The notes beneath the pieces are model-generated. The model saw nothing but the letters and a program-made list of their open reading frames with translations, did no database searches and was not told the DNA's origin. This document shows positions 23,501 to 35,503 of a stretch of 64,000 bases of DNA, in pieces. The DNA is taken from NCBI RefSeq assembly GCF_040807025.1, contig NC_090954.1, forward strand, positions 13,285,501-13,349,500, read 5' to 3'. The position numbers and the translations under genes were made by a program. Each line of letters opens with the position of its first letter. Positions within the stretch are counted from its first letter, which is position 1. This stretch comes from Struthio camelus (Eukaryota; Chordata; Aves; Struthioniformes; Struthionidae).

Positions 23501-26500
23501 CCCAAAGCCGCTCTGGAGGCACCAGCTTAAGGCGCCTTTGTAGTTCAGATAATTTGCAGCCACGTTTTGTGTGCGTTCCTCCCGTCGGGTCCTCTTTGGC
23601 GATGGAGCTCTCATCCAAGAGGACAACGGAGCGCTCGGGAATCAAAGTAGCTCCAGACACCGTTTTAGTTGCTCCTAGAGGTAGGAAGGGTGCAGTCGCT
23701 TTTAGCCTTGGGGAAAGTATTTAAGATTTGTTTGTTTGTGCCTACACAGGTTCTCCCTCCCTTTAGTCATTTCTGAGTTAGATCCAGTTATCAGAAATAA
23801 CCTTCCTTGGCCCGGGGCCGGCTCCAAGGCCCCTTCCCGCTCCCAGCAAGCCCCATAGTGTCCAAAAGCCTTCAGGGCTGTGTGACCCCAGCGTGCCAGA
23901 ACGGACACCCTCACGCTTTAGTCGATCGCAGGAAAAGCTCCGAGGGGGTTTCTGAGCTTCCCCAGCTGCTCCGAGGTTTGCAGGCCCCTTCCTCTCCGTC
24001 TCGCCCATGCGCCGCCCCACCAGACCCCAGAGCGCAGTAAATGCCCACGTCTAGTGACTGCTTCTTGTTCCCGGATGTCTCCCCATCACCGCCCAGCTCA
24101 CCCCGCGGAGACGCAGGAGCAGGCGCCAGGGCTCGGAGCGCGCCCCGGACCCCGGTCCGCACCGCGGGCCCCAGGGGTGTGGGGGAAAATGGCTTTTCCC
24201 CACCGCAAATGGGATGCAGATCCTTTTTGGGGCAGTTTTCCTGTCCTCCACCGGCTGCTGTGCGGGGACTGGATCTGTCACGTTGGGCCAGATCTCCCCG
24301 TTCCTGTGTTTTGGACTTTGGGGGCATTACTGGCCAGCACGTGAGCCCCTGGGGCGCCCTGTGCGACTCTGCTGCTGGCGCCATCCTCCAGCCCCTGGGG
24401 TTTTGGCCTCGAAGCCTCCAGGGACTGCTGCACCGGCGGAGGAGCCGTTTCACACGGGGCTCTGTGCCATCCCTTTGCTTTCTGGGGTGGTGGAAGGAGC
24501 CGGTGGCTGGGGCGATGGGGTCAACGCGGATCCCAGCAAACCTGCTCGTTACGTGGGGTCAATTAAACAGGAGGAGGGATGCAAATCAGCAGGGCAAAAC
24601 CAGGGGGAGCCCTGGGCAGGGGCAGCGGGGAGGTTACCCGGTGTGATGAGCAACTTGGTCTCTGATGAGAAACTTTCTCTCTGCAGTAAGGGGGGTGACT
24701 GAGGCCCACGGGGTCCCAAAGGGGCCTGCCTCGGCCCCGGGGGCCGGCCGTGCCCGCACCCTTGCATCCCGCGCTTCTTCCGCGGACCGGGCTCTGCGGC
24801 CACAGGCAAGTCCTTGGCAGCAGCTCCTTCATGTGTGCTGCTTCTCGTTACGTTCCCGTTTCCTTTTCTTAACGCCTGGGAAGGGCTGCAGCTATGCGGT
24901 TCAGGTGAGACGCACCGCGGGCGGGCGGGCAGGTGGGTGGCCGGGGACCCGCGAACGGCCCTCCCTCGCGCTGCTCTCGGGCAGAGCTGCCGAGGCCGTG
25001 GCGTGATCCCGGGACGTGCCGTGGTTTGCTCGGCAAGCCGTGCCGGCAGCAAGAGCAGACCTGGCGCGTCCCGGCCGCCTCGCTCTGCCTGTCGGGGCCG
25101 AATTCAGCGCCGAGTCCGCTAAAGCCATAGAAGGGAAGATAACGCTGTGCTTTCCCAGAGGCTCCAAGTCTTCCTGCTCTCCCTGGCAGCTCCTCTTCCC
25201 GCCAGCTGGAAAAGGGGGGCCGCGAGGCTGGCGGGAGCAGGGGGGCAGGACTGTCTGCCTTGCGTTGCTTTTTTCCCCAGCCAAGCTCCCTAACCCGGTT
25301 CGCGTTTGGCCAGGCGTCGCGCTGGCCCGAGGGAGGCTCAGCGCCACGGCGGGGCGCAGCCGGCGCGACGTGGCCCCCGGCCCCGGCGGAGCGGCGGCAG
25401 CCTGGCAGCCCCGGGCGTCCCGGCGTGGTTTGCCGCGGGCCGGAGCGTGGTGCCGTGCCCGCAGGTGCACCCCGTCGCCCGCGGCACGGCCGCCCCCCTG
25501 CCCGGAGCCCCGAGCCCTGGTGGGCGGCGAGGGCTGGATTTGCCCCCGCGCCGGGGAGACAGCGCTGCAGGAGCAAGCGAGCTTGGCTTTCATCCTCCAA
25601 CAGCAGATAAAAATACATCTCTCTCTCTCTCTCTTTTTTTCTCTCCCTCCTCCTCCCCCCGCCGTAACTAAATTAAGCCCATCCAGGGGCTGGAACAAGG
25701 CCCGCCGAGCCGGGCTGCTAAAGCCAGCGCTGGGTTGTATCCCGCCCCCCCGCCCCGCGGCCGCGATGGAAAGTGTGAGACGGCGGCGGCGGGCTCCCGC
25801 GCCGCGTGCCTGCCCCCCTCACGTCACCGCTCGCCCTGCGCCCGCCGCCGGCCCCAGCCTTTGAGGAGTCGTGAGGCTGCGCTTCGGCTGGGATCGCCGC
25901 TGATTTATTGTGGTTTTTCATTCCTCGGTCCTGCCTGGCCTCTGGGCTCCGGCACGGGCTGTCTCGAGGGCGGGCTGTGTAAAGCGCCGGCACGTTGGTG
26001 CGTTTGTGGGTGTTGCAAAGCGCCCGGGGCCTGGCCGGCCCTGAGCATCCCGCGACAGTGGGAGCGGGGCGGAAGGGGCGCGCTGGAGCCGGAGCCCTGG
26101 AAATGCTCCCCGCTCGCCACCGCCAGCGGTTCAACTGCCTGAGCCCGTCTCGCGCCGGCGTCTTGTCCGCTGGGTTTGCGAGCATCCTCCGTGTTTCTCA
26201 GGCCTCCCAGAGGCCAGCAGAGGAGGCTGGTACTGCTGCATGGGCCAAGTGTCCTGCCTGCACCCTGCAGCAGCGGGGGCTAGGGGCGGTGAGAAGCGGC
26301 GGGGTGCAAGCTTCCGGCTTGCGTGCGTCCATCCGTGCATCCACCCGGCTGCGACTCTCGGCAGTTGTTTTTCCATCTCGGCGTGGCGCGGGACCAGGCC
26401 TCCTCTCTCTTCCAGAGACAGCTGAAACCCCAGCAGCCGAAGGGAACAGCTTCCAAGGAGCTGACAGCCTTGAAGACAGAGAATGGTGAGAAGCAAGTTT

Positions 26501-29500
26501 GTGGCTCCCCCTCCCACCCCATGCTTTCTTGGCTCTTTTGCATCTTTAAAAGCAGTAAAATTGACCCAACAAGACAGCAGTTAGTACCAGTAGCCAGGAG
26601 GCCACTGGGATGATGACTCAAACTTCAACCTGGCTGTGGCACGGGGAAGCAGACGGTTGCACGCAGTCATCCTGGGTAGATGGGTTATCCTCAAGGCAGG
26701 AGGCCTAACGAGGTGCTGGGCTACGTCCTCTTTGAGCCTGCCAACGCCGTCCCAATTAGCACTAATTTGGGCTTGCAATGGGTGGGGAGAGGGGTGATAT
26801 TTCTCCAGTAGGGACAGGACAGAGAGGGCTTGAACCTGGGCCACCAAGCTGCCGGCAGGTCGGCTGCCGGGTTCGCGGGATCTGGCCGTGTTTCAGCAGC
26901 GTTTGATTGCAGCCCATGCCACCCCATGGCCTGGAGACGGGAAGGAGAAAGCCATATGGCTGGAGGAGCAGAGGACGGAGATTGCAAAAATCCTTCAAGG
27001 ACACGAGGAGGAAAAGGAGAGGCTGAGACAGGTCCACCAGGCAGAGACCCAGAGACTTGCCCAAGACGTTAAAATCCAGGTAGGAACAAATCGCAGGGCC
27101 GAGGCTCTCGGGAACAGCAGGCAAGCAGGGTGTCAGTCGTCCGGTCGGGACTTTCCAGGCAGCTCTCACGGACCTGGCACAAACCAAGCGTGGCATAAGT
27201 GTACCCTGCCTTATCCCGCTTAGCTGCGCTGGCCTGCCAGCGGCGGCTGAGGCTGGGACGCGGCGAGGCGGCTGTGCCTGTTCCTGGTGCCCGGGTGCGA
27301 TTTCCCCTGCGTGTTGGGGCGGGCAGGGCACAGATGCGTGCCGTGCCTCAGCTGTGGCTCCGCGTGCCGTGGGATGCACCGCCGCGGACCATGCTGGCTC
27401 TGGTCTCCGTTTGTCAGGCCCTGGCTGCTGTGCCGAGAGCATGAGAAAGCCCCAAACGCTGCCGGGCTGCACCGTGTGTGAGAGCACTCGTCCATCCGTT
27501 GTATCCCCACGTCAGCCTCTGGCTCGCATAAGCAGAGAAATGAAACGTGTTGCTAAAAATAGCAACCCAGCCTGTCCCCCGGGGGAGAGGAGAGATGGAG
27601 CATCCCTTGCACTGGATCAGACACTTAGGGTTTATCCTGTCTGCGGCTTCCAGGTGGAAAAGGGGAAAGACTTGGAGCTGAAGGAGCAACTCTCTGAGCT
27701 GTTCAATGCCTTGAAGAGAGAGCACGAAGGGACCCTGCAAGGTGCGTGCGGTCTCTTCAGGGGACTGCTTTCCGCCTCCCCCAGCCTGCGTGTTGGTGTC
27801 TCTGCCCGTTCTCCACCCCGGCCGCCCTGCGGGTGCCCTCAGTGTGTTGGGGCTTGGCATCACTCCGCGGGGACTGCAGGCAGCGGGATGCGGTGCCTGC
27901 GTTGCTCTGTGGTGTCACGGGTGCGGGCCAGGCTGGCTCCTCTGGTGTCCTTGCGCCCATGACACTCTGTTCATGTGTCCCCGCAGAGCTCCGGAGAGCA
28001 CACGACCAGGAGAAGTTGCTGCTGACAGAGTCCCACCAAAGGTCCCAGGAGGCCTTACAGGTACCAACAGGGAAATCCCCTGGGGGGATGCTGGTGGAGG
28101 GCTTGAGGGACTGTCTCCTGGCTCTGCCACAGTACCCACCCCCATCTATGTAGCTGTTTCAGTCTCTGGGGTGCCCCAGGGACCTGGCCTCCAGCTCTGG
28201 GGGTTATTGGGGCATCGTCTTCCTGTAACTAAGCAGCAACCTGCTTGAGAGGAAATCCAAGCCCAGACACCTCCTTTCCCACTTTTTCCCCTCCTTGGCT
28301 GCCCTAGGAGACAATAGATGCCTTGAATTCCCAGCTGAAGTCCTTCCAGGAGAAGATGAAGCGGGTGGAGGAGTCGCTCTTGAGCAGAGACTACAAGAAA
28401 CACATCGAGGTGCAGGGAAACACGGGACTGGGCACCCCTTCGGGTTTGGTGTTAGCAGGGTCTCTCACCTCCATCAGTTTGGCCCGAAGTGAGGGGTGCT
28501 GCTCTGAAGGACCCCAGCACCTGGGTGGAGGAGCTGGGGCCAGGGGGGCTAAAACCCCATGTCTGGGAGTCACATGGGCTGTTCAGGTCCCTTGCACACG
28601 AGTGGCTGCAGTGAGTGGCGAAAGGTGGTAGGTTGCGGGTACAAAGGGATGCTGGGAGGAGAATGGAGCTGGCTGTGAGCACTGGCCCACAGCAGTCATC
28701 TCGCCACCGTGCAGGGGATGACCGGAGGCAGAGCCGTGCATGACTGGCCTCGAGTACCCCGGCCAGCCGCAGGCTGCTGCATCTCTCCTCTGCCCCGCAG
28801 GAGCACGGGAGTCCCAGCCCGTTCTGGGAGCAGGAACTGGAGAGCCTGCACTTCGTCATTGAGATGAAAAATGAGCACATCCATGGCTTGGACAAGAAGC
28901 TGCTGAACCTGGAGACTGTGGTGCGTTCAAGGGGCGGGGAGGGTGGTCACAGATGGGCTTTCCTGCCTTTCCAGCTCTTCTTCCCACTTGAATCCTCTGA
29001 AGAAATTGCAGCCAGAGCGGAGGTGGAAGGAGTTTGGTTCCTCCCTCCAGCCGCTGGCTCCTTGGAGCAGGAGCGTGGTGGGGCTACGGGCTCAGGGCAC
29101 AGCCCCAGCGCCCCCAGCGAGCTGGTGTGCATCGCTACGGGGAGCTGGGGGCGCATGGAGCCGGTGACAGGCGCCCCAGGACTCCCCCTGACCCTCGCGC
29201 TCTCCTGGCCTCACCAGGTGGAGCAGAACTTGCTGCTGGAGGAGAAGGTGAAAACCCTGCAGCAGGAGAACGAGGACCTGCACGTTCGCACCCAGAACCA
29301 CTTGATCATGACGAGGTAATTCCCCAGCTCTGGCTGGTCCCTCAGGCCTCAGCACGCTGGCTGGGGGTGGCAGAAGGATGCCGGCGCAGGTGGCATCTCC
29401 CGTGGGAGAAGGGGCCGCGGTGGGGGGGGGGGACACACAGGTGCTCTGGGGGCTGGTAGGAGCAGCTCCATCTGGGGCGCTTTGCAGGGCGCGGGGCGTC

Positions 29501-29709
29501 CCTTCGTGCTCCCTTCGCAGCATGTGCCGTTTGCCTGCAGGCAGCTGTCCGAGGAGCTGCTGGCTGCCCGCGGGGCCCTGGAGAAGGAGTCCCAGCTGCG
29601 GGAGCAGGCACGCCGCGAGAAGGAGGAGCTGCTGTACCGCGTGCTGAACGGGGGCGATGACTCCTCCTTCCCCATCCCTTCTGCCGAGGTGCCCCTCGTC
29701 GCCACGTAG
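20569..29709 (+). CDS. CCDC69: Coiled-coil domain-containing protein 69, nine exons, intact
   Basis: Exons: 20569-20637, 26416-26485, 26913-27079, 27654-27741, 27987-28060, 28308-28409, 28801-28920, 29218-29315 and 29541-29709 (stop TAG). All introns are GT-AG and all phases join, giving 318 residues against 296 in human. The family is described as a cytoskeletal coiled-coil protein that influences central-spindle assembly. Exon 1 encodes MGCRGSSLRCC, a probable N-myristoylation signal with adjacent cysteines that could be palmitoylated. From about residue 60 to 300 the protein is almost continuous heptad coiled coil. Best-conserved blocks are KILQGHEEEKERL, EKMKRVEESLLSRDYKKHI, FWEQELESLHFVIEMKNE, LQQENEDLHVR and EKEELLYRVL. 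Exon 2 and the start of exon 3 are poorly conserved, so those junctions are the least certain. Intron 1 is 5.8 kb and CpG-rich. Confidence 0.95.
20690..20905. repeat. TGGGGT-rich tandem repeat in CCDC69 intron 1
   Basis: Short irregular units of about 20-25 bp built on GCGTGGGGTCGGG and GGTTTGTGTGGGGTCGG recur immediately after exon 1. The strand asymmetry (G-rich on the coding strand just downstream of a CpG promoter) is typical of sequence that forms R-loops or G-quadruplexes, which is inference. Confidence 0.7.
25280..25880. promoter_or_regulatory. Internal CpG island in CCDC69 intron 1
   Basis: A second CpG-dense block, with a (CT)n run at 25,619-25,633, lies about 0.5 kb upstream of CCDC69 exon 2. 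It could be an alternative promoter or simply GC-rich avian intron sequence. A short open frame starting MESVRRRRR lies in it, but nothing supports it as a protein. Confidence 0.3.
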
Positions 29710-31290
29710 CACCCCGTGCCCCGGCCCACTGGAGGGGCTGCCGGGGCCTTCCTCCGGGCACACAGACCTGGAGCCGCTCTCGCACGCGCCTCTGCTCCCA
29801 GGACAGTGCCTCGGATGTGGCGATGGAGCATTTTGCAGGGCACCTCCAGCCTGCTTCCCACCTTGCTCGTGCCCTCCCTCCGCCGCAGGGCTGCAGGCTG
29901 CTCCAGCTGCCCCGTGCATCCCTGCCTCCAGCACTGATCCCCCGCGCACGTGCACTGGAAACCATCTGGGCTGGCAAGGGGGTACATCTGAACCAGTGCT
30001 CGCTCTGGGCAGGAGCAGCGTCAGCGTTCTCCAGGAGGTGATCAGACAAGTTGGTTGCCCATGGGGCAGACAGGACAAGGATGAGCACTGGGTGGGTGAG
30101 GACAGCCCTGAGGCCAGGAAGGAGCTGAGAGGGAGCAGGTGCCAAGCAGGGGGACCCAATGTTAAGGGTAGGTGGCAAAAGGTGGTAGCTGTGCTGGTCC
30201 CCGGCCAAGAAGCCTGCTGGAGATGGAAGGTAATAGTGGGGAGAGGTGCCCTGGCTCTCTGCTCCTTGGTAGCAGAAGAGACCAGCCACCCTTGCTTTGC
30301 AGTTAGGGGCCTTGCCCTGCTCTGGGGTTCAGGGCCTCCAGCGCTCCCTGGGGAACCTCATCCTGGAAGCAGTGGGACAATGGTCAGGGACAAAGCATGG
30401 AGGCTTTTACCAGTGAGTGGGAAAAGGGAGGGTTGATGGATACAGCTGGGGAAACGTGCCACCTCCAGCGCTGCCCATGCCGTGGAGCGCAGGAGCCTGC
30501 CCTCTTTTGGGGCCTGGCCCCTTGCTCCGGCCACCCTGAGCTGACAACACCTGAGTTGGCTCCGGTCATTGCTCAGAAAAGTGCTGCTCCTGCCCTTTTC
30601 ACAGTGAAACCAAGAGTTTCCCCTGCCTGGGACCTCCCATGGTCCTTGGGGAAGATGGGGAGCAGGCAAAACTTGCACTGCTTCCCTCCACCCTCTTCTT
30701 CCTACCCTAACTTTCCCCCACAGCCGGGGATGCGTCTGCTCAGGGACATGCAGAAGCCAAACCCTTCTGATTCTTGCCAACCCCCCAGCTGGCCCTGCCA
30801 GCCCCATCTTCTCCTGCAGAGCTGGGCAGGGGCTACACACTGAGAAACGTACTCAGGGTGCAGAGCATCCTCCCGTGGGGGAGCAGGCCTTGACGGTGAC
30901 CACCAGTGCCTCTCTCCCTGCCTGTAGCATCCCCATCGCCGGGAGACACTGCCAGCATGGACAGAGGGAACCAGAGAGCTGCGGGACGGGGGTGGATGCA
31001 CACAAGCACTTTCCCCTGGGCACACGAGTGTGGTGGGACAGCAACTGCTCCAGCAGCTGTCGCTGGTCTGTCCCCCCACCCCAGGTGGGTTTAGCTGGGG
31101 TGGGGAGGTGTATGTGTGTGCGTGCATGTGTGCACGCACCAGGCCAATGTGCTACAGGCTGAACCAATTACAACTCTGTAAAAACAGCAGCCTAAGGAAT
31201 CCTGTGTCAGCACTTTTAGGGGGACCAATGCTCAGAGGAGACTGGGCTGGGAAAGCAGGGAGTCACCAAATAAACCACTTATTTCACTGC
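29710..31290 (+). other. CCDC69 3' UTR with poly(A) signal
   Basis: No other exon is seen here. AATAAA at 31,269-31,274 is followed within about 20 bases by CACTGCATGAAAA, a good cleavage context. This predicts a 3' UTR of about 1.6 kb that ends roughly 130 bp before the stop codon of the convergent PDGFRL-like remnant. Confidence 0.6.
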
Positions 31291-31420
31291 ATGAAAAAAA
31301 AAAAGCAGGGGAAATGCAAAAGGCAGCAAAGGAACAATTTTGCCCCCCATCCAAAGGCTGGACCGTGCATCCCAGCTTCTGCTTGCAGGACAGAGTAGGG
31401 TGGGGAGGCTGCACCCCAGG

Positions 31421-34400
31421 CTAGGCACCAGGCAGGAGGACAGGGACATGGGTGGACACGGTGCCCTGCAGGGTCTGGGCCCAGCCAATGTAAAGCCCAT
31501 GGGCACTGTGATGGGCCTTGTCCAGGTAGAGGGTGCTCTCGGCCTCCTGGCACACCTGCCACCCAGGTGCTCCCATACCTGGTGTGGGTACCCCAGCTGC
31601 AGGAAGGTGAAGGGGAGGGTTGAGAGTATGCAAGGGCATATGGGCACCCCAGTGGGTAACACTGTCACCTCCACAGCACAGGTCGGGCACAAGCAAGCCC
31701 CAGAGAAGGCCTCACTGGTGCATTTTGCGGAGCCCAGGGTCTGCCCCCTTCCGCCTTTCCCATCACATGCATGTGTCTCAGTGGGCTCCCCTCCTAGCGC
31801 GGGGCAGACCCCAGCACTGTCGAGTTCTGCCCTGCCAAGCTACCAGGGCCAATGCTGCAGTCATTTCCGTCCTTTGTGCTGATGCTTATCGGGAAAGTGC
31901 CTCCATCAGCTGCAAAAAGGCAGCCAAGGAAGCAAAGCTCAGCAAGGGCAGGGCTCGCTCTCCTCCCAGTGCCCTCTGCTAGGGCTGGGTGAGCACAGCC
32001 AGGAGCTGGGTTGCTCTTCTGCCCCAGGTTCTCCCCAGCCAGCCCTCTGCAGTTGGGCCTTACTAACCCCCTGCCCCGATTAAAGCAGAGCACGGAGAGG
32101 CTGACCCAGCCACTCTTACCTGCTGCCTGGGGTTTACCCGTGTGAACATGATGCTTGCCTCGGCTCTCTGAGGGTGGTGCAAGTCACATTGAAGCTCTCC
32201 ACCAGCCACAGAGCAGTGGCTGAGGCTCTCACCATAGGTTTAGGGGTAGAGGAGGGCTCTGCAAGGCCAGAGAGAGGCGGAAAGGAAGGGGGCAACACGT
32301 ATGAAATAGTATAATTTCAGCATATTCAACGTCAAGAGATAGCAGCCAAGGTGAGCATGGTGGCCTCACCACCTGCCTAGGTGGCACAGGCTGGCCTAGC
32401 CCCTGCCACTGGACAGCCCTGCTCCATGAGAGGCTCTCTGCCAGCAAAGCCAGACAAGGTGTTGCCAGAGGAGTCCAAGAGGCAGCAATGGGCATTTCCA
32501 GGTGTTTGGCCCTCCCCATCTGTCCCACAATCAGTGCTGTGTGAGTCAGGTTAGACACACTCTTTCTCAAAGCACAAGCCCATGCCATGGCTGACTGCAT
32601 GAGGAGCGCTATGTCTTACCCAGGAGCTAGATGCAGCTTATCTCCCACCTCACGTCCCCATGGCTGTTGAGCAAAACCCAGAAAGTCTTGTTAATAAGGG
32701 ACAACCTAGGCCAGACATACAGCTGGCAGGGGCAGATGCCTGAAGCCCTCCAGCTGGACCCCTGAGCAGCGACCTCCCACTTAGCCAGACCACTCACGTA
32801 GATGAGCATGTACTTTGTGGAGATCTGCCTCACTCCGTCCAGCCTGGCTATGCAGAAGAGTGAGCTCGCATATGAGGGCCGCATATGAGTGGTGGATCAT
32901 GAAGCACTTTATCAGGAGGAAACTTGCAGTGCAACATCACCCAGACCAGCAGGCTGGTCACCTGGCATGGCAGCAGCATGGGGCGGTCAGCATGCAGCTG
33001 GAGCACCTCGTAGTAATCCTCCATGGGAATAAAGAGCTCCTGGGGGTCTAGAGAGAGTTCCCCAAGACTGGAAGCCTTCCTCAGGGTGGTGAGTCCTTCC
33101 AGTACCCCTTGCTCACCAACCTGCTGCCCCCAGGTAGCCCCAAAGCCCTCAGTGAGGGCATGAGTTCCCAGCCAAGCTCCCCGTGCTCCTCCCAGTCCCA
33201 GTGCTGCCTGCCTTGGTCCTGCCCCGCCATGCCCACCTCCAAAAGAGCGTGCATGCTCTCAGTGCGCCGCAGAGCTATATAAGGGCACAGGGTCTCTCCT
33301 TGACACCTCCCAGGTTGGAGGAGCTCTGCAAGGAGCCAGTAAAACCTCCTACAACCCACCAAGACAGCAAAGCACTAGTTCCCCCACTCTCCAGCGGCAA
33401 GGTACCCAGAGCCAGCAGCTCCGCAGCTTGTCAGGCTAACGAGAGGGCAGAGCAGCTCCCACACAGCTGGTTGGGCTTCTCGGGCCATGTGCCCCACCTC
33501 CCAGATGGAGGTGAACACCAGCTGAGCTGGCAGGGAGCCCAAGGCAGGTGTCCAACCTGTGAAGAAGATGAAAGTTTTGCCCATCCTGTCTTCTCGATCT
33601 CAGCTCCAGGTGTCGAGGCACTGGAAGGACCAGCATGTGTACTGGCCTGTGTCCATGGACCGGCTTGGCCAGGGTGCCCGAAGCAAGGGGCCTTGTTGCA
33701 GCTGGGCAGGCAGCAATTCACCCAGGGTGGGAAACACCTGGTAACTGTGGGACAGTTCTCATTCACAGGCCAGGGATGGAGTTATTCCCCAAAATTTGGA
33801 TATTTGTGAGCCCCCTTTAATGCAGGCAAAGCCAGAGGGGTGATGGATGGAGTATACAGCTCTGCTCGAATGAGGGGCCATGCAGGGGGCCTGTTATATC
33901 AAATTGAGCTCAAAGTCACCCCAGGATGCAATCTCAGGGCTCTGGGGACAGTGGGGGTTAGACAGGGGACCTCCACCTCTGGGCTGGGTGGGGCCACCCC
34001 AGGAAGCTGGGTACGCCAGGCCAGTCCCTGCCAGCCCTGCTCACCTCAGTCACGGCTGCTCCTCGTCCTCCAGGTGGGCGGGGTAGCTCCAACACATAGG
34101 CCTCTCACAGCACCGCAGCTCCAGCACGTCACCCACCTGCAGTGCCAAGGCCTCAGCCACCTCCTGAAAGCACCCTGGCCCCGCTATGCGGAGCAGCATG
34201 GGATGTCCTGCCACCTTCACCAAGGGCTGCGCCTTCAGCTGGCACCAGGACATCACCTGCACGATCCAGCAGCCTGCTGCCTGCAGAGGCTTCAGTTCAC
34301 CACCTTTGGGCTCCTTCATGGCCTTCTTTCCTGTGGATTTGGGGGGCTTTCCCCTCTTGTGACGCTCAGCTGGGGATGGAGAGGAGAAGAGTTACCCCAG

Positions 34401-35503
34401 CTCAAATAGTTGCACTGCTCTGAGGGTGACCGAGGAGACAACAGCTCCTGCTGAGTCTGCAAAATTTGTGCTCGCTCGTGAAACAGAAGGGTGAGATGAT
34501 ACATGGATTTGGGGGGGACTGAGAAGGAGGCAGCCGTGGCCCCTGCAGAAGCACCCAGCCACTTGTCCCACCTCCAGCCCCACAGCCGCACCAAGGAGCT
34601 AAGGCCGAGGCAGCCTCCTGCGCTGCACCGCAGCCATGCGTGCGCTGGGGATGCACATTGCAAGTTGCACACCATGGGTGGCATGCCGTGGGCTGCACGC
34701 CACAGGCTGCGCGCCCCAGGCTCGTGGGCTAGAGCAAGAGCCTAGAAGGGTTGAGGCTGCTCCTGGCTCTCCTGCGGAGGAGCTACTCATCCCTGGCCAA
34801 GGGCCAAACACACACACCAAGCACTGTAGCACAAAATCAGAGGTCACAGGGTGAGGATCTAGTGCTGTTGTTGTCCCTGTAAATTCCTGTGCAGTCGTGG
34901 TTAAAGGGGGCAGCAGGCAGAATCCCTGGGCAAAGGGAGACAAAAGCAGCAGGGTGTGTCACCTGGCTCTGAGCGCTGACGCAGGAGAGCACGGGGTCCC
35001 ACTTTCCGTGCTGCATCTCTGGGATGCACTTGCACAGCAAGTGGGTTCAGTTTCCTTGTCCCCATGCCATGCAGCTGCTGGGAGTTGGAGAGCAGGAGAA
35101 AAGCCTCTGATTTGGCCAAGCGAGCAGCTGGGTCAGTGCAGGGAAGGACACTGTCCTTTCCTGACCCAGCTCCCTCCATCCCAACTCGCATTGCCAGCCC
35201 CCTCTGCTCTTCCTTGCCATACAAGTGCCAACCAAGGAGTCCAATGGTAGAACATGGCCAAAGGCATGGAGCAACCACCTGCACAGCAGCAGTTCCCATC
35301 ACAGCAGGGTTAAGCAGACAGCATGATGTCCTGCCACCCTGCGAAGGCATGACTTGCGCAGTACCAGAGAATTGCGCCCAGCCCCAGGAAAGGGGAGAGC
35401 AGGGACAGGCTAGGGATCGAGGAGGAACGAGGGTGCGGGAAGGAGAACTTACCCATGATAAGGAGGAGAAGGCAACAGCTCAGCACAGCCCGGGCCTCAG
35501 CAT
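31421..35503 (-). pseudogene. PDGFRL-like Ig-domain gene remnant, six exons, disabled
   Basis: Minus-strand exon remnants: 35503-35453 (signal), 34369-34045, 33744-33557, 33047-32798, 32258-32120 and 31596-31421 (stop TAG). All have GT-AG borders. Order and content follow PDGFRL, a secreted two-Ig-domain relative of the PDGF receptors. Exon 1 has a hydrophobic LSCCLLLLIM core. Exon 2 has DVLELRC and CWSYPAHL, exon 3 has DTGQYTCW and TFIFFT, exon 4 has QELFIPMEDYYEV, DRPMLLPCQVT and ISTKYMLIY, exon 5 has FNVTC, and exon 6 has GLYIGWAQTLQG. Lesions are a frame break between ATG and signal core, TGA at 34,050-34,052, TGA at 33,600-33,602, frame changes in exons 4 and 5, and a lost Ig cysteine in exon 6 (YIG for YIC). 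It is an unprocessed pseudogene of a PDGFRL paralogue; PDGFRL itself would be expected elsewhere in the genome. Confidence 0.85.
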
